DNA of 27,369 nucleotides from Planctomycetaceae bacterium UBA4732. Its GTDB lineage: Bacteria; Planctomycetota; Planctomycetia; Gemmatales; Gemmataceae. Every line of letters starts with the position of its first letter. The stretch's first letter is position 1. The notes below the pieces were generated by a model. It made no database searches, was not told the DNA's origin, and saw only the letters and a program-made list of their open reading frames with translations. The stretch covers positions 12,563 through 39,931 of the forward strand of contig DHJA01000093.1 in NCBI GenBank assembly GCA_002404095.1, written 5' to 3'. Below are positions 1 to 10,146 of the stretch, one piece after another. Made by a program: the position numbers and the translations under genes.

Positions 1-23
1 CTTACGCGACCCGGCTCGCCAAG
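1..23. repeat. Dispersed palindromic repeat, arm at window edge
   Basis: These 23 bases match 6561-6583 exactly; those lie in and just beyond the right arm of the inverted repeat at 6499-6580. On the minus strand the arm lies just downstream of the stop codon of the VWA membrane protein gene (TAA at 30-32). The other arm, if present, lies outside the window. A related copy is at 3572-3594. The unit could act as an mRNA 3'-end or processing structure, but no T-run is visible, so a classical terminator is not supported. Confidence 0.75.
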
Positions 24-29
24 CTTCGC

Positions 30-3000
30 TTACGCCAACCGCAACAACTTCCGTATCAGCCATTCCAGCGACATCAGACCGACCAACGCCGTGAAAGCGT
101 ACCATCCCAACTGGACGCGCCCCTCGAAAAAGCGCACGGGCGTGTTCCAGATCGGCCGCGGGTCGCTGTAATCGCGGCGCTGGTTGCTGGTCTTGTCCAT
201 GCACTGCGGAATCTCGCTGGCGTTCTTCAAGTTGAAATAGAGACGGGGCCGGTCGTCTTTCTGGTTTTCGTCCAGCTTCGGCCGTTGCAGCTTTTGCAAC
301 AGCGCCGTGTAATCCGCCGCGCTCATGCGCGGCTGCACGTCCTCGTCGGCGTAGCTGGACATTTCGACCATCCGCGCGAAATCCGGACGCACGTTGTCCA
401 GTTCTGGGTTCGACGGCTTAACGGTGAACTTGTGTGATATCTTATCTCCGGTTTCGTTCACGGTTACTTCCATCGTGTAGTCGCCTTCCACCGGCGGCTT
501 GAACTTCACCTGGAACCAGCCGTCGCTCTTCGGCTTATACGACATCCATTTCTCTTTTTGCAGGTTCTCCAACTCTAGTTTTTGCTGCTCCGTCATCTTC
601 GGTCCCAACAGCGGCGGCGTGATGACCACCTTAGGCTTGGCGTTCTCGTTGAGACGGACGCCGCCCTTGTCGTCGATGCGGGCCTCCATGACGATCGGCT
701 GGTTGACCGTGAAAACACGGCCAAAGTTCGGCGTGATGCGCTTGACCACCTTGCCCTGATTGAGGGCGCCGGCGTACCGTGACAGTTTGGTCCAAAAGCG
801 CTCTAAATAGGCTTCGTTCTTCTGCCGGAGGCGCCACATCTCGCCCCAGCCTATCCAGACGATGCGGTGGTCGGGGTCGGCCGGGTTGCTCAGGACGATG
901 TACGGCATGTTGGAGCCGTCCTTGAGTTTGGCGCGTGCGTCGGCAAAGCGGGCCACGACCTGGGCGCCCGATTTGGCGTTTTCCACCGGGTAAAAGTTGT
1001 AGAAGCCGCGGTTGACGCTGCCGTCGGCCTGGATCGGCCCGAAGAAGTCTTTCCAGTCGGCCAGGAACGGCGGCGGCCCCTTATCGCCCGTCTCTTCGGC
1101 CAGCTTCAAAAACTCCATGTCCGGCGAGGCGCCGGAGAAGTCGAGCGGCCAGGCGCGATCCGTGTCGCGATTGGCCTCTTCCAAACGAATGTCGCGCAGC
1201 GTCACCGGCAGCAGTTGCAGAATCGGCTTGAGCCGATCCGTTGCGGCGCCGGCAGGCCGCGCCAGTTGCAGCGTGTTCACGGGACCGGCCACGTCGATAA
1301 AGCCGCCGCCTTTGTCCGCCCACTGCTTGAACAGCTTGATTTGCTCGTCGCTCAATTGCGCCCAATCCGGATCGAACGCGACGATCACGTCGTATTCGCT
1401 CAGGTCGTAGAGCTTGTCGTCGTCGCCGGAAAACTTGCGGTCGATCTGGTCCGGGAACTTCCTCAGGAGCGGCGCATCTTGGACGATGCCTTCGCGCGGC
1501 TCGGTGCGGCCAGGCGGCATTTGCAGATACGAGGCCACTTTGACGCGCTGCTTCGTCATGTCGCGCACCAGCATGGCCTGTACGAACTGATACTCATGCG
1601 TCGCGGCGCTGGCGAACAGCAGGACGCGCAGCGGCTTCTTCTGCACGACCATGCCGGCCGGGTCGCTGACGTGATCTTTGAAGCCGAAGATTTCTTGCGA
1701 ATCCTTGGGCGCGCGAGCGCGGAAACGCAGCTCCGCGTCCGGCAGCGTCGGGGCGATCTCCCACTTGCGCACGCCAGGAAACGCCTTGAGGTCCACGCCG
1801 GCCGCCGCGGCCAGGGCGAGCGCGTCAATCTGATAGGAAACCTCGACGCGCGGCGGCGATCCCTTGTCGAATTTCGGCGTCTCGGTCGGATGGATCAGAA
1901 CCTTCTTGCCAAGCGACACGGTCTGCGGCTGGGTCGGTTTATCGCCGGGCTTGGCGTCGATCGACTCCATTAGCACGATGGGAAGTTCCTCTTCCTTGCC
2001 GTCCTTCCCCTTGCGCGAGTAGGTCAATTCCAGCACGGCGTTCACGTCTTTCTCGGGCAAGCCTTCCCCGGTAATCTCGACCACGGCGGGAAACTTGTCG
2101 TCCGGCTGGATCTGCTGCGGCACGCGCAAGTCGGCGATCTCGATCTTGACCTGCGGCCGCTCCTCGCCGATTCCCACCACGAAGATCGGCACATGCGCCG
2201 CCTTGGCGTGTTCCTCCACTTGAGCGAAGCCGGTGGAAGAGCCTTCGGTGCTGCGGCCGTCGGTGAAGATCACGACGCCTTGGAGCATCTTTTTACTCTC
2301 ATTGTCCAGCAACGACAGGATGGAATCGCCGACGTTGGTGTTATTGAGATAGTCGGCGTCTTTCTTCACCAGGGCGTCGTTGAGGCCAAGGAACAGTCGG
2401 AATCGTTCCTGTTGCGCATCGCTCAAATCGGCGGGCGCTTCGACGGCCACCGCCGGCTTCAGCCACGTTTTCCAGAAGTCCGGCGGCAGACCTTCGGCCG
2501 GCGGCGTTTCCTTGTCGCGGTTAGGATTGCGCAGCCAGGCGTCGTATTCGCCGCGCGTCCAGTTGCGGTTGTCCTGGGAGAAGTGGAGATATTCCGGATC
2601 GAGGCCGCGGGCGAAGCGGAAGCCGTCGATGGGGTTCTTCTCCTCCAGCCGCTTGATGAAATTGGCCTTTTCGTCGGCGAGGAATTGCAGAACCTTATCC
2701 TGGCGGGAAAGGAGCTTATCCAGCGGCGCGGCGTCGGTGGGAATGTCGTCGATGGTCGCGGCCATGCTGCCTGACACGTCGAAGAGGACCAGCACCTTAG
2801 AGCGACTAAAGCTGTCCTTATAGTCGCGGACGGCCGGCAGCATGAAGAAGAAGGCCAGGAGGGAAAACACCGCCGCGCGCAGCAGCCCGAGCAGCGAGGC
2901 CCATAGCGGCCCGACGCCGTGGCTGTCGCGGAAATACATCCAGGCGACGTAGAAGAATCCGCCCGTGAGACCAAGCGCGGTCAGGAACCACCAGATCGAA

Positions 3001-3413
3001 CCGCCCGGAAACTTCGGCACGCCCGGAAACAGAAAGAGGACTAGAATCGGCGGCGCGAGCAGCGCGGCCAGGACGCCCAGCCAGGCCCAGAACAGGCCGG
3101 GGCGCGACCGCCGGCTTGCGGCGGTTTGAAATATATAGGCCCCGCTGACGGTCAGCGCGCCGAGAGCGGCGGCAGCAGCCCACAGCTTCATCCACGCAGG
3201 CATCGCCTGGTTGACAACGTCGGGCAGCAGAGTGTTATAGCGCTCAAAAATTAGCTCGATATTGTCTCTCAAAAGTTCCGGCAATAGCACCAGGAAACCG
3301 TAGACGATGAAGCCGGCTAGGAGCAACGCGAACAATAGCAAACCCAGGACGGCGTGAATCCGAGTGGCCGCCCACGGCGGGGCGGGGGATTGTGATCCGT
3401 GTGCTATGCTCAT
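30..3413 (-). CDS. Multi-pass membrane protein with VWA and glutamine-amidotransferase-like domains
   Basis: This 1127-aa protein has five probable N-terminal membrane segments (about residues 20-45, 75-95, 107-132, 139-161, 170-193). A von Willebrand A domain follows, with an intact metal site (DVSGSM at 212-217 and FTDG at 383-386). A region around 600-780 resembles the amidotransferase-like fold often attached to these proteins (EYDVIVAFDPDW, then GGGFIDVAGP). There is one membrane segment near the C-terminus. The ATG at 3413 was chosen because an AAGGGAA ribosome site (3422-3428) precedes it by 8 nt. An ATG 60 bases further upstream would add residues encoded by the palindromic repeat. 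It is the last gene of the MoxR/DUF58/BatA operon in view. VWA proteins of such operons are thought to be adaptors for the MoxR ATPase in envelope protein assembly. The exact role here is unknown. Confidence 0.85.
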   Translation of the reverse strand: MSIAHGSQSPAPPWAATRIHAVLGLLLFALLLAGFIVYGFLVLLPELLRDNIELIFERYNTLLPDVVNQAMPAWMKLWAAAAALGALTVSGAYIFQTAASRRSRPGLFWAWLGVLAALLAPPILVLFLFPGVPKFPGGSIWWFLTALGLTGGFFYVAWMYFRDSHGVGPLWASLLGLLRAAVFSLLAFFFMLPAVRDYKDSFSRSKVLVLFDVSGSMAATIDDIPTDAAPLDKLLSRQDKVLQFLADEKANFIKRLEEKNPIDGFRFARGLDPEYLHFSQDNRNWTRGEYDAWLRNPNRDKETPPAEGLPPDFWKTWLKPAVAVEAPADLSDAQQERFRLFLGLNDALVKKDADYLNNTNVGDSILSLLDNESKKMLQGVVIFTDGRSTEGSSTGFAQVEEHAKAAHVPIFVVGIGEERPQVKIEIADLRVPQQIQPDDKFPAVVEITGEGLPEKDVNAVLELTYSRKGKDGKEEELPIVLMESIDAKPGDKPTQPQTVSLGKKVLIHPTETPKFDKGSPPRVEVSYQIDALALAAAAGVDLKAFPGVRKWEIAPTLPDAELRFRARAPKDSQEIFGFKDHVSDPAGMVVQKKPLRVLLFASAATHEYQFVQAMLVRDMTKQRVKVASYLQMPPGRTEPREGIVQDAPLLRKFPDQIDRKFSGDDDKLYDLSEYDVIVAFDPDWAQLSDEQIKLFKQWADKGGGFIDVAGPVNTLQLARPAGAATDRLKPILQLLPVTLRDIRLEEANRDTDRAWPLDFSGASPDMEFLKLAEETGDKGPPPFLADWKDFFGPIQADGSVNRGFYNFYPVENAKSGAQVVARFADARAKLKDGSNMPYIVLSNPADPDHRIVWIGWGEMWRLRQKNEAYLERFWTKLSRYAGALNQGKVVKRITPNFGRVFTVNQPIVMEARIDDKGGVRLNENAKPKVVITPPLLGPKMTEQQKLELENLQKEKWMSYKPKSDGWFQVKFKPPVEGDYTMEVTVNETGDKISHKFTVKPSNPELDNVRPDFARMVEMSSYADEDVQPRMSAADYTALLQKLQRPKLDENQKDDRPRLYFNLKNASEIPQCMDKTSNQRRDYSDPRPIWNTPVRFFEGRVQLGWYAFTALVGLMSLEWLIRKLLRLA

Positions 3414-3421
3414 ATTCCATG

Positions 3422-3428
3422 TTCCCTT
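3422..3428 (-). promoter_or_regulatory. Ribosome binding site fixing the VWA protein start
   Basis: On the minus strand this reads AAGGGAA, 8 nt before the ATG at 3413. It supports that ATG over the longer reading from 3473, whose first residues come from the repeat at 3443-3565. Confidence 0.6.
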
Positions 3429-3442
3429 AACAACCTCGACAT

Positions 3443-3565
3443 CCTCGTTCCCACGCTCTGCGTGGGAACGCACGTCAGGACGCTCTGCGTCCCGTCCCGG
3501 GCGCTATCCAGACGCGACGCAGAGCGTCGCGACCTTGCGTTCCCACGCAGAGCGTGGGAACGAGG
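3443..3565. repeat. Nested palindromic repeat (GTTCCCACGC/GCGTGGGAAC family)
   Basis: The outer arms (3443-3470 and 3538-3565) are 28 nt long and perfectly complementary. Each arm is itself an inverted repeat, CGTTCCCACGC and GCGTGGGAACG around a 3-nt centre. Inside lies a second pair, GACGCTCTGCGTC (3479-3491) and GACGCAGAGCGTC (3516-3528), with the same core. The element fills the gap between the BatA-like gene and the VWA gene. Translated, it gives the spurious peptides SHAERGNEDV and VPTLCVGTHV, familiar as annotation artefacts in several phyla. It has no gene of its own and could be a MITE-like element or an RNA processing structure. Confidence 0.9.
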
Positions 3566-3571
3566 ACGTAA

Positions 3572-3594
3572 GCGCTTACGCCGCCCGGCTCGCC
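3572..3594. repeat. Diverged single arm of the GGCGAGCC...GCGTAAGC repeat
   Basis: This matches the repeat arm at 6558-6580 at 21 of 23 positions. It overlaps the 3' end of the BatA-like gene, so the last codons (ASRAA) and the TAA stop of that gene are read from the repeat. Confidence 0.7.
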
Positions 3595-6476
3595 TTTGCC
3601 CCCGTCAACACCGCCGCCTCGTTTTCCTTCAGATGGAAGCTGAGGTGGACGGCCAACGCCTGCTCCGCCGCGAACACCAACGCGATCAAGATAAACAGCA
3701 CGATCATATTGGATAAATCGGGAGGCGGATCTTTGAAGTCCTCGAAGCTGTCGCCGGGCGAACGCAACACCACCTTGCCGCCCGCCGCCAAGCCCGTCCC
3801 GACCGCCGTCTTGCGCACCAGCGTCTCCTTGGTCGCGCGGTTCAAGTCGCTCTCCGCGGCGGAATCCATGTTGAAAGCGTACGCCTGCACTTCGGCCGTG
3901 GGCTTGCCGCCCGCGTCGTTGTTCGGGAAGAACTCGAACGTATAGACGCCGGTCTTATCGACGCCGGGCAGCGTCAATTTGTATACCTCGTCGGTCTTCG
4001 TTAGCGGCTGAATCGGCCGTATTTGTAGGGCCGGACGATTGCCACCCGCTTTGTCGGCAGTCGCTTTGTTCCACGGGTCGGGCTGCGGCTGATAGCTGAT
4101 GCGCACCTCCGGCTTATAGCGGGCGGCCTCCAACTCCGGCAGCGCCAGGTCCGTACCGACGATCCGGTTGCGCGAATCGCTTTGGCTGATGAGGTACTCT
4201 TGCATCTGTTTGATGAACACCGGATACGTCCATAGCGCGAGGCCGCTGGCCCATTCGTTCCAGCGCAACGTCGAGGGCGACGTGCCGCGCATCGACGTGC
4301 CGGCCGTGGTTAGGAAGGCCAGCACGCGGCCCTTGCCGAACGGGCGCGTCACCACCAGCGGGTCGCCGAAACGCACCGTCTTGAGGAAGTCGTCGATGTC
4401 GTTCTTGAGGGCGCGCATCGTGGGTTGCGCCCATAGTTCGGCCATGTTCGGCCGATTCGGATTGTCTTTCACGCCCGGATCGTGCATCAGCCCATCGAAG
4501 GCGCGGTACAGGTTGTCCAGGTACGGCGTACTCAGCGCTTCCACCACTTTCTTGCGCGCGGCCTCCACACGGTCTTTGTAGATCTCAAATTTCTCGTCTC
4601 CGACCGCCAACTCGTTGACCGCGAGAGCAGCTTTTTGCATCGTCTCCTGAGCGGCGCGCTTATACTGGTCAATCGAGTTGCGATTGGGCAGAACGACCAC
4701 TTTTTGCGCCTGATTCGGCTCCGGATCCCATTGCGACTGCGGCAGGCATTTCCAGTAACGGTCGATCAGCAGATAACGCAGCGCGTCCTGATTCTTCGCC
4801 AAGCCGCCCTTGTCCTCCACCGCCGAGACGTGGCCGCGAATGATCGGATTCGACTCGTCGGGGAAGAGGATTTTCGGCTGTTTGTCGTTCTGCAACCGGT
4901 CGGCCATTTCATCTTCCGACATTGGCTCTGGCAAATGGGCGTCAAGCAGCACGGGGAACAAATGCTCATGGGAGCGATTTTCGCTCTCCTTGAATAGCTT
5001 GTTATAAAAAGCCGGCTCGGTCAGGTCGCCCATAAAGAACGCCACGCTGCCGCCTTTGGAGACGTAATCCTCCAGCTTCTTTATCGTGTCGGCGTTCTTG
5101 ATGAGCGGCACGTTGACTAGGAAAACGTCAGGGTATTGCTCCAATTTGACCTTATCCAACTCCTCGACCGTGCAGCGCTCCATCTCGTAGGAAGCGGCGG
5201 CGCCGAGGGCGCTTTCCAGATAATAGAGATCGCCGTCGCGCTTCCGACTCCGCGCCGGGTTGCCGTCCACGACCAATGTCGGCACCTTCTTGCGCACCTC
5301 CACGATCACATCGCGGACGTTGTCGGCGTCTAGCCCCATGTCTTTGGGGTCGTCGTCGATCTGGACGCTGACCTGCACGAACTCGGCGTCGGCTCGTCGC
5401 TTGCGGGCGCGCTCTTCCGGCTTGTCACTTTCGCGCACGTCCTGACCGAGTTGCTTCTTCTGGAAAAGCAGCGTGAACTTCTTCTCCGTGCGGTTGCCGG
5501 GCTGGAGGTTGTCGATCACGCCCGTGGAAGCCAAATCCTCCTGGAGCCGCTCGCCGTCCTCGATCTTGCCGTCGCGCACGTAGATGCTTCGGGTATAAAC
5601 GTGCATGAAGGTCTTTTTCGCTTCCGTGCTGTAATTGTGGACGCCGACGGTGAACTCGACCGGCACACCTTCGGCCGCCATTGTGGTCGCGGGCTTGAGA
5701 TCCTCGATGGCAAGGTTGGCGTGCGGGGCGATGCCTTCCTCGGACGCGCCGCGGAAGCGATGGGCCGTGTCGATGTAGCTGACGTGGGCGCCGATGGCCG
5801 TCAGACCGTCCACGGCCTTGGCCAGCGTCTCGGCTTCCGGCCCCGTTTTCCAATCGCGCTCTCTAAAGTCGCTGACGAAGTGGAACACCTTCTTGCCGCG
5901 CGGCAACGTCGAGAAAACCATGCGCGCCTTTTCGACGGCCTGGATGGGGTCCACGTGCGTCGCGGCCGGGCGCTTGTCTTGCAGCTTGGCGGCCAACTCG
6001 TCGCCGGCGCCGTTGTTGAGCTGCTGGTCGAAAACCACGTCGTCCAGGTCGGACAGCAACACCACGCGCATCTGTTGGCGCGTGCTGGCCTGGGCAATGG
6101 TGTCGGCCAATAGTTTCAACTGGTCCTTGGCGAGGTCGAAGGAGTTCGACGCCTTGCCGTTCTCGACAAAATGATCGCCCATACTCGGTGTGTCGTCGAG
6201 GACGACGAAGTGAAAGGCGTTCTGTCCCGTATCGCCGCCGAGGCGCAGCCGGCCGAGCAGCAAGCCGACAAGCAGGACGAGCAGGCAGCGCAGCATCAGC
6301 AAGATCAATTGTTCGATGATGAGCTTACGGCGGTTGCGTTTCTGCGACTTAAGCAGGAACTCCATCGCCGCCCACCGTACGCGCTTGAAGCGCATCCGGT
6401 TGATGAGATGGATGAGGATGGGCGAGCTAACCAACGCGCCGCCGACCGCCATGAACCACGGGTTTACGAATTCCAT
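3576..6476 (-). CDS. BatA-type membrane protein with VWA-like domain
   Basis: This 966-aa protein starts with the N-terminal BatA (aerotolerance-type) membrane module. It has a membrane segment at about 5-25, a basic stretch (RMRFKRVRWAAMEFL, then KSQKRNRRKL), and a second membrane segment at 53-76. A VWA-like domain follows, with LDDTPSM at 93-99; Thr replaces the usual first Ser of DxSxS but the site could still bind a metal. The middle contains a sequence of the type seen in other proteins of this group (LVVDGNP, then a glycine-rich GGSVAFFMGDL). A last membrane segment lies at about 925-946. The ATG at 6476 has GAAGG about 9 nt upstream. It lies between the DUF58 gene and the large VWA gene in the same operon. 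It probably works with MoxR and the other VWA protein in the inner membrane; the substrate is unknown. Confidence 0.85.
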   Translation of the reverse strand: MEFVNPWFMAVGGALVSSPILIHLINRMRFKRVRWAAMEFLLKSQKRNRRKLIIEQLILLMLRCLLVLLVGLLLGRLRLGGDTGQNAFHFVVLDDTPSMGDHFVENGKASNSFDLAKDQLKLLADTIAQASTRQQMRVVLLSDLDDVVFDQQLNNGAGDELAAKLQDKRPAATHVDPIQAVEKARMVFSTLPRGKKVFHFVSDFRERDWKTGPEAETLAKAVDGLTAIGAHVSYIDTAHRFRGASEEGIAPHANLAIEDLKPATTMAAEGVPVEFTVGVHNYSTEAKKTFMHVYTRSIYVRDGKIEDGERLQEDLASTGVIDNLQPGNRTEKKFTLLFQKKQLGQDVRESDKPEERARKRRADAEFVQVSVQIDDDPKDMGLDADNVRDVIVEVRKKVPTLVVDGNPARSRKRDGDLYYLESALGAAASYEMERCTVEELDKVKLEQYPDVFLVNVPLIKNADTIKKLEDYVSKGGSVAFFMGDLTEPAFYNKLFKESENRSHEHLFPVLLDAHLPEPMSEDEMADRLQNDKQPKILFPDESNPIIRGHVSAVEDKGGLAKNQDALRYLLIDRYWKCLPQSQWDPEPNQAQKVVVLPNRNSIDQYKRAAQETMQKAALAVNELAVGDEKFEIYKDRVEAARKKVVEALSTPYLDNLYRAFDGLMHDPGVKDNPNRPNMAELWAQPTMRALKNDIDDFLKTVRFGDPLVVTRPFGKGRVLAFLTTAGTSMRGTSPSTLRWNEWASGLALWTYPVFIKQMQEYLISQSDSRNRIVGTDLALPELEAARYKPEVRISYQPQPDPWNKATADKAGGNRPALQIRPIQPLTKTDEVYKLTLPGVDKTGVYTFEFFPNNDAGGKPTAEVQAYAFNMDSAAESDLNRATKETLVRKTAVGTGLAAGGKVVLRSPGDSFEDFKDPPPDLSNMIVLFILIALVFAAEQALAVHLSFHLKENEAAVLTGAKASRAA

Positions 6477-6498
6477 TGCCAGAACCTTCAGAAAACTA

Positions 6499-6580
6499 GG
6501 CGAGCCGGGTCGCGTAAGCGCCCGGAGATGGTTTCTGCGACTATACCTTCCCTCCGGGCGCTTACGCGACCCGGCTCGCC
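6499..6580. repeat. Palindromic dispersed repeat with perfect 28-nt arms
   Basis: Arms 6499-6526 and 6553-6580 are exact reverse complements, separated by 26 nt. It occupies most of the gap between the DUF58 gene stop (6595) and the BatA-like gene start (6476). Single arms of the same family are at 1-23 and 3572-3594. A strong hairpin would form in the operon mRNA, without a terminal U-tract. A role in mRNA processing or stability is inference. Confidence 0.9.
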
Positions 6581-6594
6581 AAGGATACGCACTG

Positions 6595-7536
6595 TTACTG
6601 CGGGCCGCGCGCCCGAGCCGCCGCCGGCGCCGCGCGGTCGTCCATGCGGTGATGCAAAAACTTGGTCAGCACGGCGTCGAGGTAGTCGCCGGTGCGCACC
6701 AGATGATAATCGATGCCGATGCGCGTACAACCGCGGCGCACTTCCGTCAAATACTCGTCCAGCGCTTCCAAATAGCCTTCGCGCAAGGCGCGCGGGTCGC
6801 ATAAGAGCTGTAAAGGATCTTCCATGCCCTCAAAGCGGGTGGTTCCCGCGAACGGAAACGTCATCTCGTCCTCGTCCAGGACGTGAAAAACGAGGATGTC
6901 ATGGCGCCGTTGGGTGAGCATTTCCAGGCTGCGCATCAACGGCTCACGGTCGATCAGCAGGTCGGAGATCAGCACAATCATGCTGCGCGAGTGCAGTGTT
7001 TCCGTGGCCCGCCGCAGGATTTTTTGAATGTCGGTCTTCTCGCGCGGCTTGCTGACGTGCATCGCGTTGACGATGGCGTCGATGTGCGTCATCTGACTAC
7101 GGGCCGGCACGATCTGGCGCACGTCCGAATCGAACGTGATGCAGCCGACGGCGTCCTGTTGGCGCAGCAGCAGGTAAGCGAGGCAGGCGCCAGCCGTGCA
7201 GCCGTAGGCGTATTTATTGAGGGCGCCGCGGCCGTAGTGCATCGACTCGCTGACGTCCACGATGAGATGGCAGCGCAGGTTCGTCTCGGCCTCGTACTGT
7301 TTGATATAATAGCGGTCTGTTTTGGACCATACTTTCCAATCGAGGTGGCGAATGTCGTCGCCAGCCGTGTATTCCCGATGCTGGACGAATTCGATGCTGT
7401 GGCCGTAGACCGGGCTGCGGTGCATTCCGCTGATGAAGCCTTCGACGACGTGCCGCGCCCGCAGTTCCAGGCGCGTGATCTTGGCAATCGTCTCAGGGTG
7501 CAGAAAGCGGCGGGGATCGTCTTCGTTTACTGGCAC
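6595..7536 (-). CDS. DUF58 domain-containing protein (VWA-like fold)
   Basis: This 313-aa protein carries the DUF58 signature REYTAGDDIRHLDWKVWSKT, followed by YYIKQYEAETN. It then has a metal-site-like VDVSESM near residue 93 and a second strand with LISDLL. No membrane segment is seen, so it is probably cytoplasmic. DUF58 proteins nearly always sit next to moxR and are thought to be partners of that ATPase. The start is GTG at 7536, just ahead of the conserved FLHPETIAKITRLELRARHVVEGFISG. No clear ribosome site precedes it; translation may depend on readthrough from moxR or on structure in the repeat-containing gap. Confidence 0.9.
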   Translation of the reverse strand: MPVNEDDPRRFLHPETIAKITRLELRARHVVEGFISGMHRSPVYGHSIEFVQHREYTAGDDIRHLDWKVWSKTDRYYIKQYEAETNLRCHLIVDVSESMHYGRGALNKYAYGCTAGACLAYLLLRQQDAVGCITFDSDVRQIVPARSQMTHIDAIVNAMHVSKPREKTDIQKILRRATETLHSRSMIVLISDLLIDREPLMRSLEMLTQRRHDILVFHVLDEDEMTFPFAGTTRFEGMEDPLQLLCDPRALREGYLEALDEYLTEVRRGCTRIGIDYHLVRTGDYLDAVLTKFLHHRMDDRAAPAAARARGPQ

Positions 7537-7578
7537 GGGGGATTCTCAGGGGGTGCGCGGGCGCTGTCATACTTTCAT

Positions 7579-7638
7579 ACAAGCCTGAAGCGCAAGCGAA
7601 GGTTTTGACAATGCCCTTCGCTTGCGCTTTAGGCTTGT
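7579..7638. repeat. Palindromic repeat between moxR and the DUF58 gene
   Basis: Arms 7579-7602 and 7615-7638 are complementary at 23 of 24 positions around a 12-nt loop. The core is GCGCAAGCGAAGG. Its translation gives the SLKRKRRF peptide familiar from planctomycete annotations. No T-run follows on either strand, so it is not a standard terminator. It could serve as a processing or stability hairpin in the operon transcript. Confidence 0.85.
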
Positions 7639-7649
7639 AAATTAAAACT

Positions 7650-8771
<1,122 letters not shown>

Positions 8772-8805
8772 GCGGGGTCTCGCTTGGAGGATGAAGGATG
8801 CTCGG

Positions 8806-9981
8806 TTAGCGCTGATAAATCGGCAGACAGGCGTTGTCCAATTGCATAATGGCTAGATGCACGGCGGTGATAAACGACGGCCCGACTTGGCCGCCGGTCC
8901 AACTGCCGTCGTTCGTCTGAGCGGCCTTGAGCTTAGGGAACGTATGAGCGCGGTAGGTGCTCCACTTAAGACGGTCGGCTTCCTTCGACTCGGGGAACAA
9001 CTTACCGTAACCGTCCTCGCCCAGCTTGTAAATGGCCTGGGCGTAGTAGTAGTGCGTGTACTCGTCGTGCTGGGCGAAACGCACGTCGCCGACCGGCTGC
9101 ACGACTGAGCGGGCGAACGTCAGCCACTTCTTGACAAGCGGCGAGTTGTAGTCGCCGGCGCTGAACCCGCAGGAGATGGCGGCCGAGGTCAGGGCCGGCC
9201 GGCCGTCACCGCCGCCGCCGCCCGCCAGACTATAGATGACGCCGCCCTGTTCGTTGGTCGATTCCTGGAGATAGTTGACCGCGTTCTGAATTGCGTCCGG
9301 CGGCACGACAATGCCGGCGTCGCGCGCCGCTCGCAAAGCCTGTACTTGAGTGATTGTCACGGAGCCTTCGTCGAAGTTGTTGCCTTCTTTGGCCGAGATG
9401 TAGCCCCAGCCGCCTAATTTGAGTGGCTTATTGGCTTTATCTCTGAAGCGCGTCGATTCACGCTCCGTCTGGGCGTCGCGCGTGAACTTGGCGGCGCGCG
9501 TCAGCTGGTCTTCGAGCTTACGGCGCCGTTCGCCTTCATCTTCTTCGCCGTAGATGCAGGACAGAAAGAGCAAGGCGTAGCCGTGGCCGTACATATAGCG
9601 GCCGGCCTCGCCGGGGATGTTGGGGTTGCCGAGCATCCCGTTGGGCATACTGCGGGCCATGAGCCAATCGACGGCCCGGCGGATGTGGTCTTTGTACTTG
9701 CCCTCGCGGAGCGTACTGCCCTGCATCAACATGGCCATGCCGCTCAGGCCGGTCATCGTCAGCGGATACTGGCCGCCGAACGCTTCCCAATGGCCGTCCT
9801 TGCTCTGGGTCTTGGCCAACCAATCGAGACCTTTGTCCACGCAGGGCCGATACTCGGCCGGGATTTCGTCGGCCCGCGCTCGGTTGGCGCCCGTCCCCAG
9901 CAGCGCCAGGGCGCCGAGACCGGCGGCTCCTGCCGCCAGCGCCTCGCGCCGCGTAGGGTCTAGTCGAAAAGGGGTGCGCAT
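8806..9981 (-). CDS. Tat-exported prenyltransferase/squalene-oxidase-repeat protein
   Basis: This 391-aa protein begins with a Tat signal (TRREALAAG at 10-18, hydrophobic stretch to about 30, then ANRARAD). The mature part has alpha-toroid repeats of the terpenoid cyclase/prenyltransferase superfamily, such as [15 protein letters not shown] near residue 51 and [12 protein letters not shown] near the C-terminus. No DxDD motif of squalene-hopene cyclases is seen, so an enzymatic cyclase role is not supported; the toroid may be a binding domain. A strong AAGGAG (9990-9995) precedes the ATG by 8 nt. It lies between the PQQ protein and moxR genes and probably belongs to the same operon, acting outside the cytoplasm. 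Confidence 0.85.
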   Translation of the reverse strand: MRTPFRLDPTRREALAAGAAGLGALALLGTGANRARADEIPAEYRPCVDKGLDWLAKTQSKDGHWEAFGGQYPLTMTGLSGMAMLMQGSTLREGKYKDHIRRAVDWLMARSMPNGMLGNPNIPGEAGRYMYGHGYALLFLSCIYGEEDEGERRRKLEDQLTRAAKFTRDAQTERESTRFRDKANKPLKLGGWGYISAKEGNNFDEGSVTITQVQALRAARDAGIVVPPDAIQNAVNYLQESTNEQGGVIYSLAGGGGGDGRPALTSAAISCGFSAGDYNSPLVKKWLTFARSVVQPVGDVRFAQHDEYTHYYYAQAIYKLGEDGYGKLFPESKEADRLKWSTYRAHTFPKLKAAQTNDGSWTGGQVGPSFITAVHLAIMQLDNACLPIYQR

Positions 9982-10085
9982 CAGGTCGGCTCCTTATTGG
10001 ACAACGGCGGCGTCTCGGCGACGACGCGGCCCGCATACGTTCTGACGATTCAACCGCCGCTTTCTCACAACCTGACGATACACTA

Positions 10086-10137
10086 CCTATAAGTCCTATG
10101 GGACCTATAGGACTTATAAGACTTATGGGGTCTATAA
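10086..10137. repeat. TATAAGTCCTAT palindromic repeat
   Basis: An AT-rich stretch repeats ACCTATAAG, CCTATGGGACC, TATAGGACTTATAAG and ACTTATGGGGTC. The halves CTATAAGTCCTAT and ATAGGACTTATA are inverted, with further direct copies of the ACTTAT unit. It stands between the PQQ protein gene stop (10147) and the alpha-toroid gene. Its base composition is unlike its surroundings. I associate such TATAAGTC/GACTTATA units with planctomycete intergenic regions; this is from memory, not a search. Confidence 0.8.
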
Positions 10138-10146
10138 ACTAGCCGA

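Noticed and set aside
867..1973. 368-aa open frame on the plus strand
   Set aside because: It lies fully antisense to the VWA membrane protein gene, whose domains are clear; long antisense frames are expected in GC-rich DNA.
3414..3473. Twenty extra N-terminal residues for the VWA membrane protein
   Set aside because: The residues come partly from the palindromic repeat, and a good ribosome site supports the ATG at 3413.
7579..7638. Rho-independent terminator between moxR and the DUF58 gene
   Set aside because: The hairpin is strong but no T-run follows on either strand, and the downstream genes belong to the same functional unit.
10086..10137. CRISPR-like or iteron array from repeated CTTATAAG units
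   Set aside because: The units are short, overlapping and inverted rather than evenly spaced direct repeats with unique spacers; no cas or replication gene is nearby.
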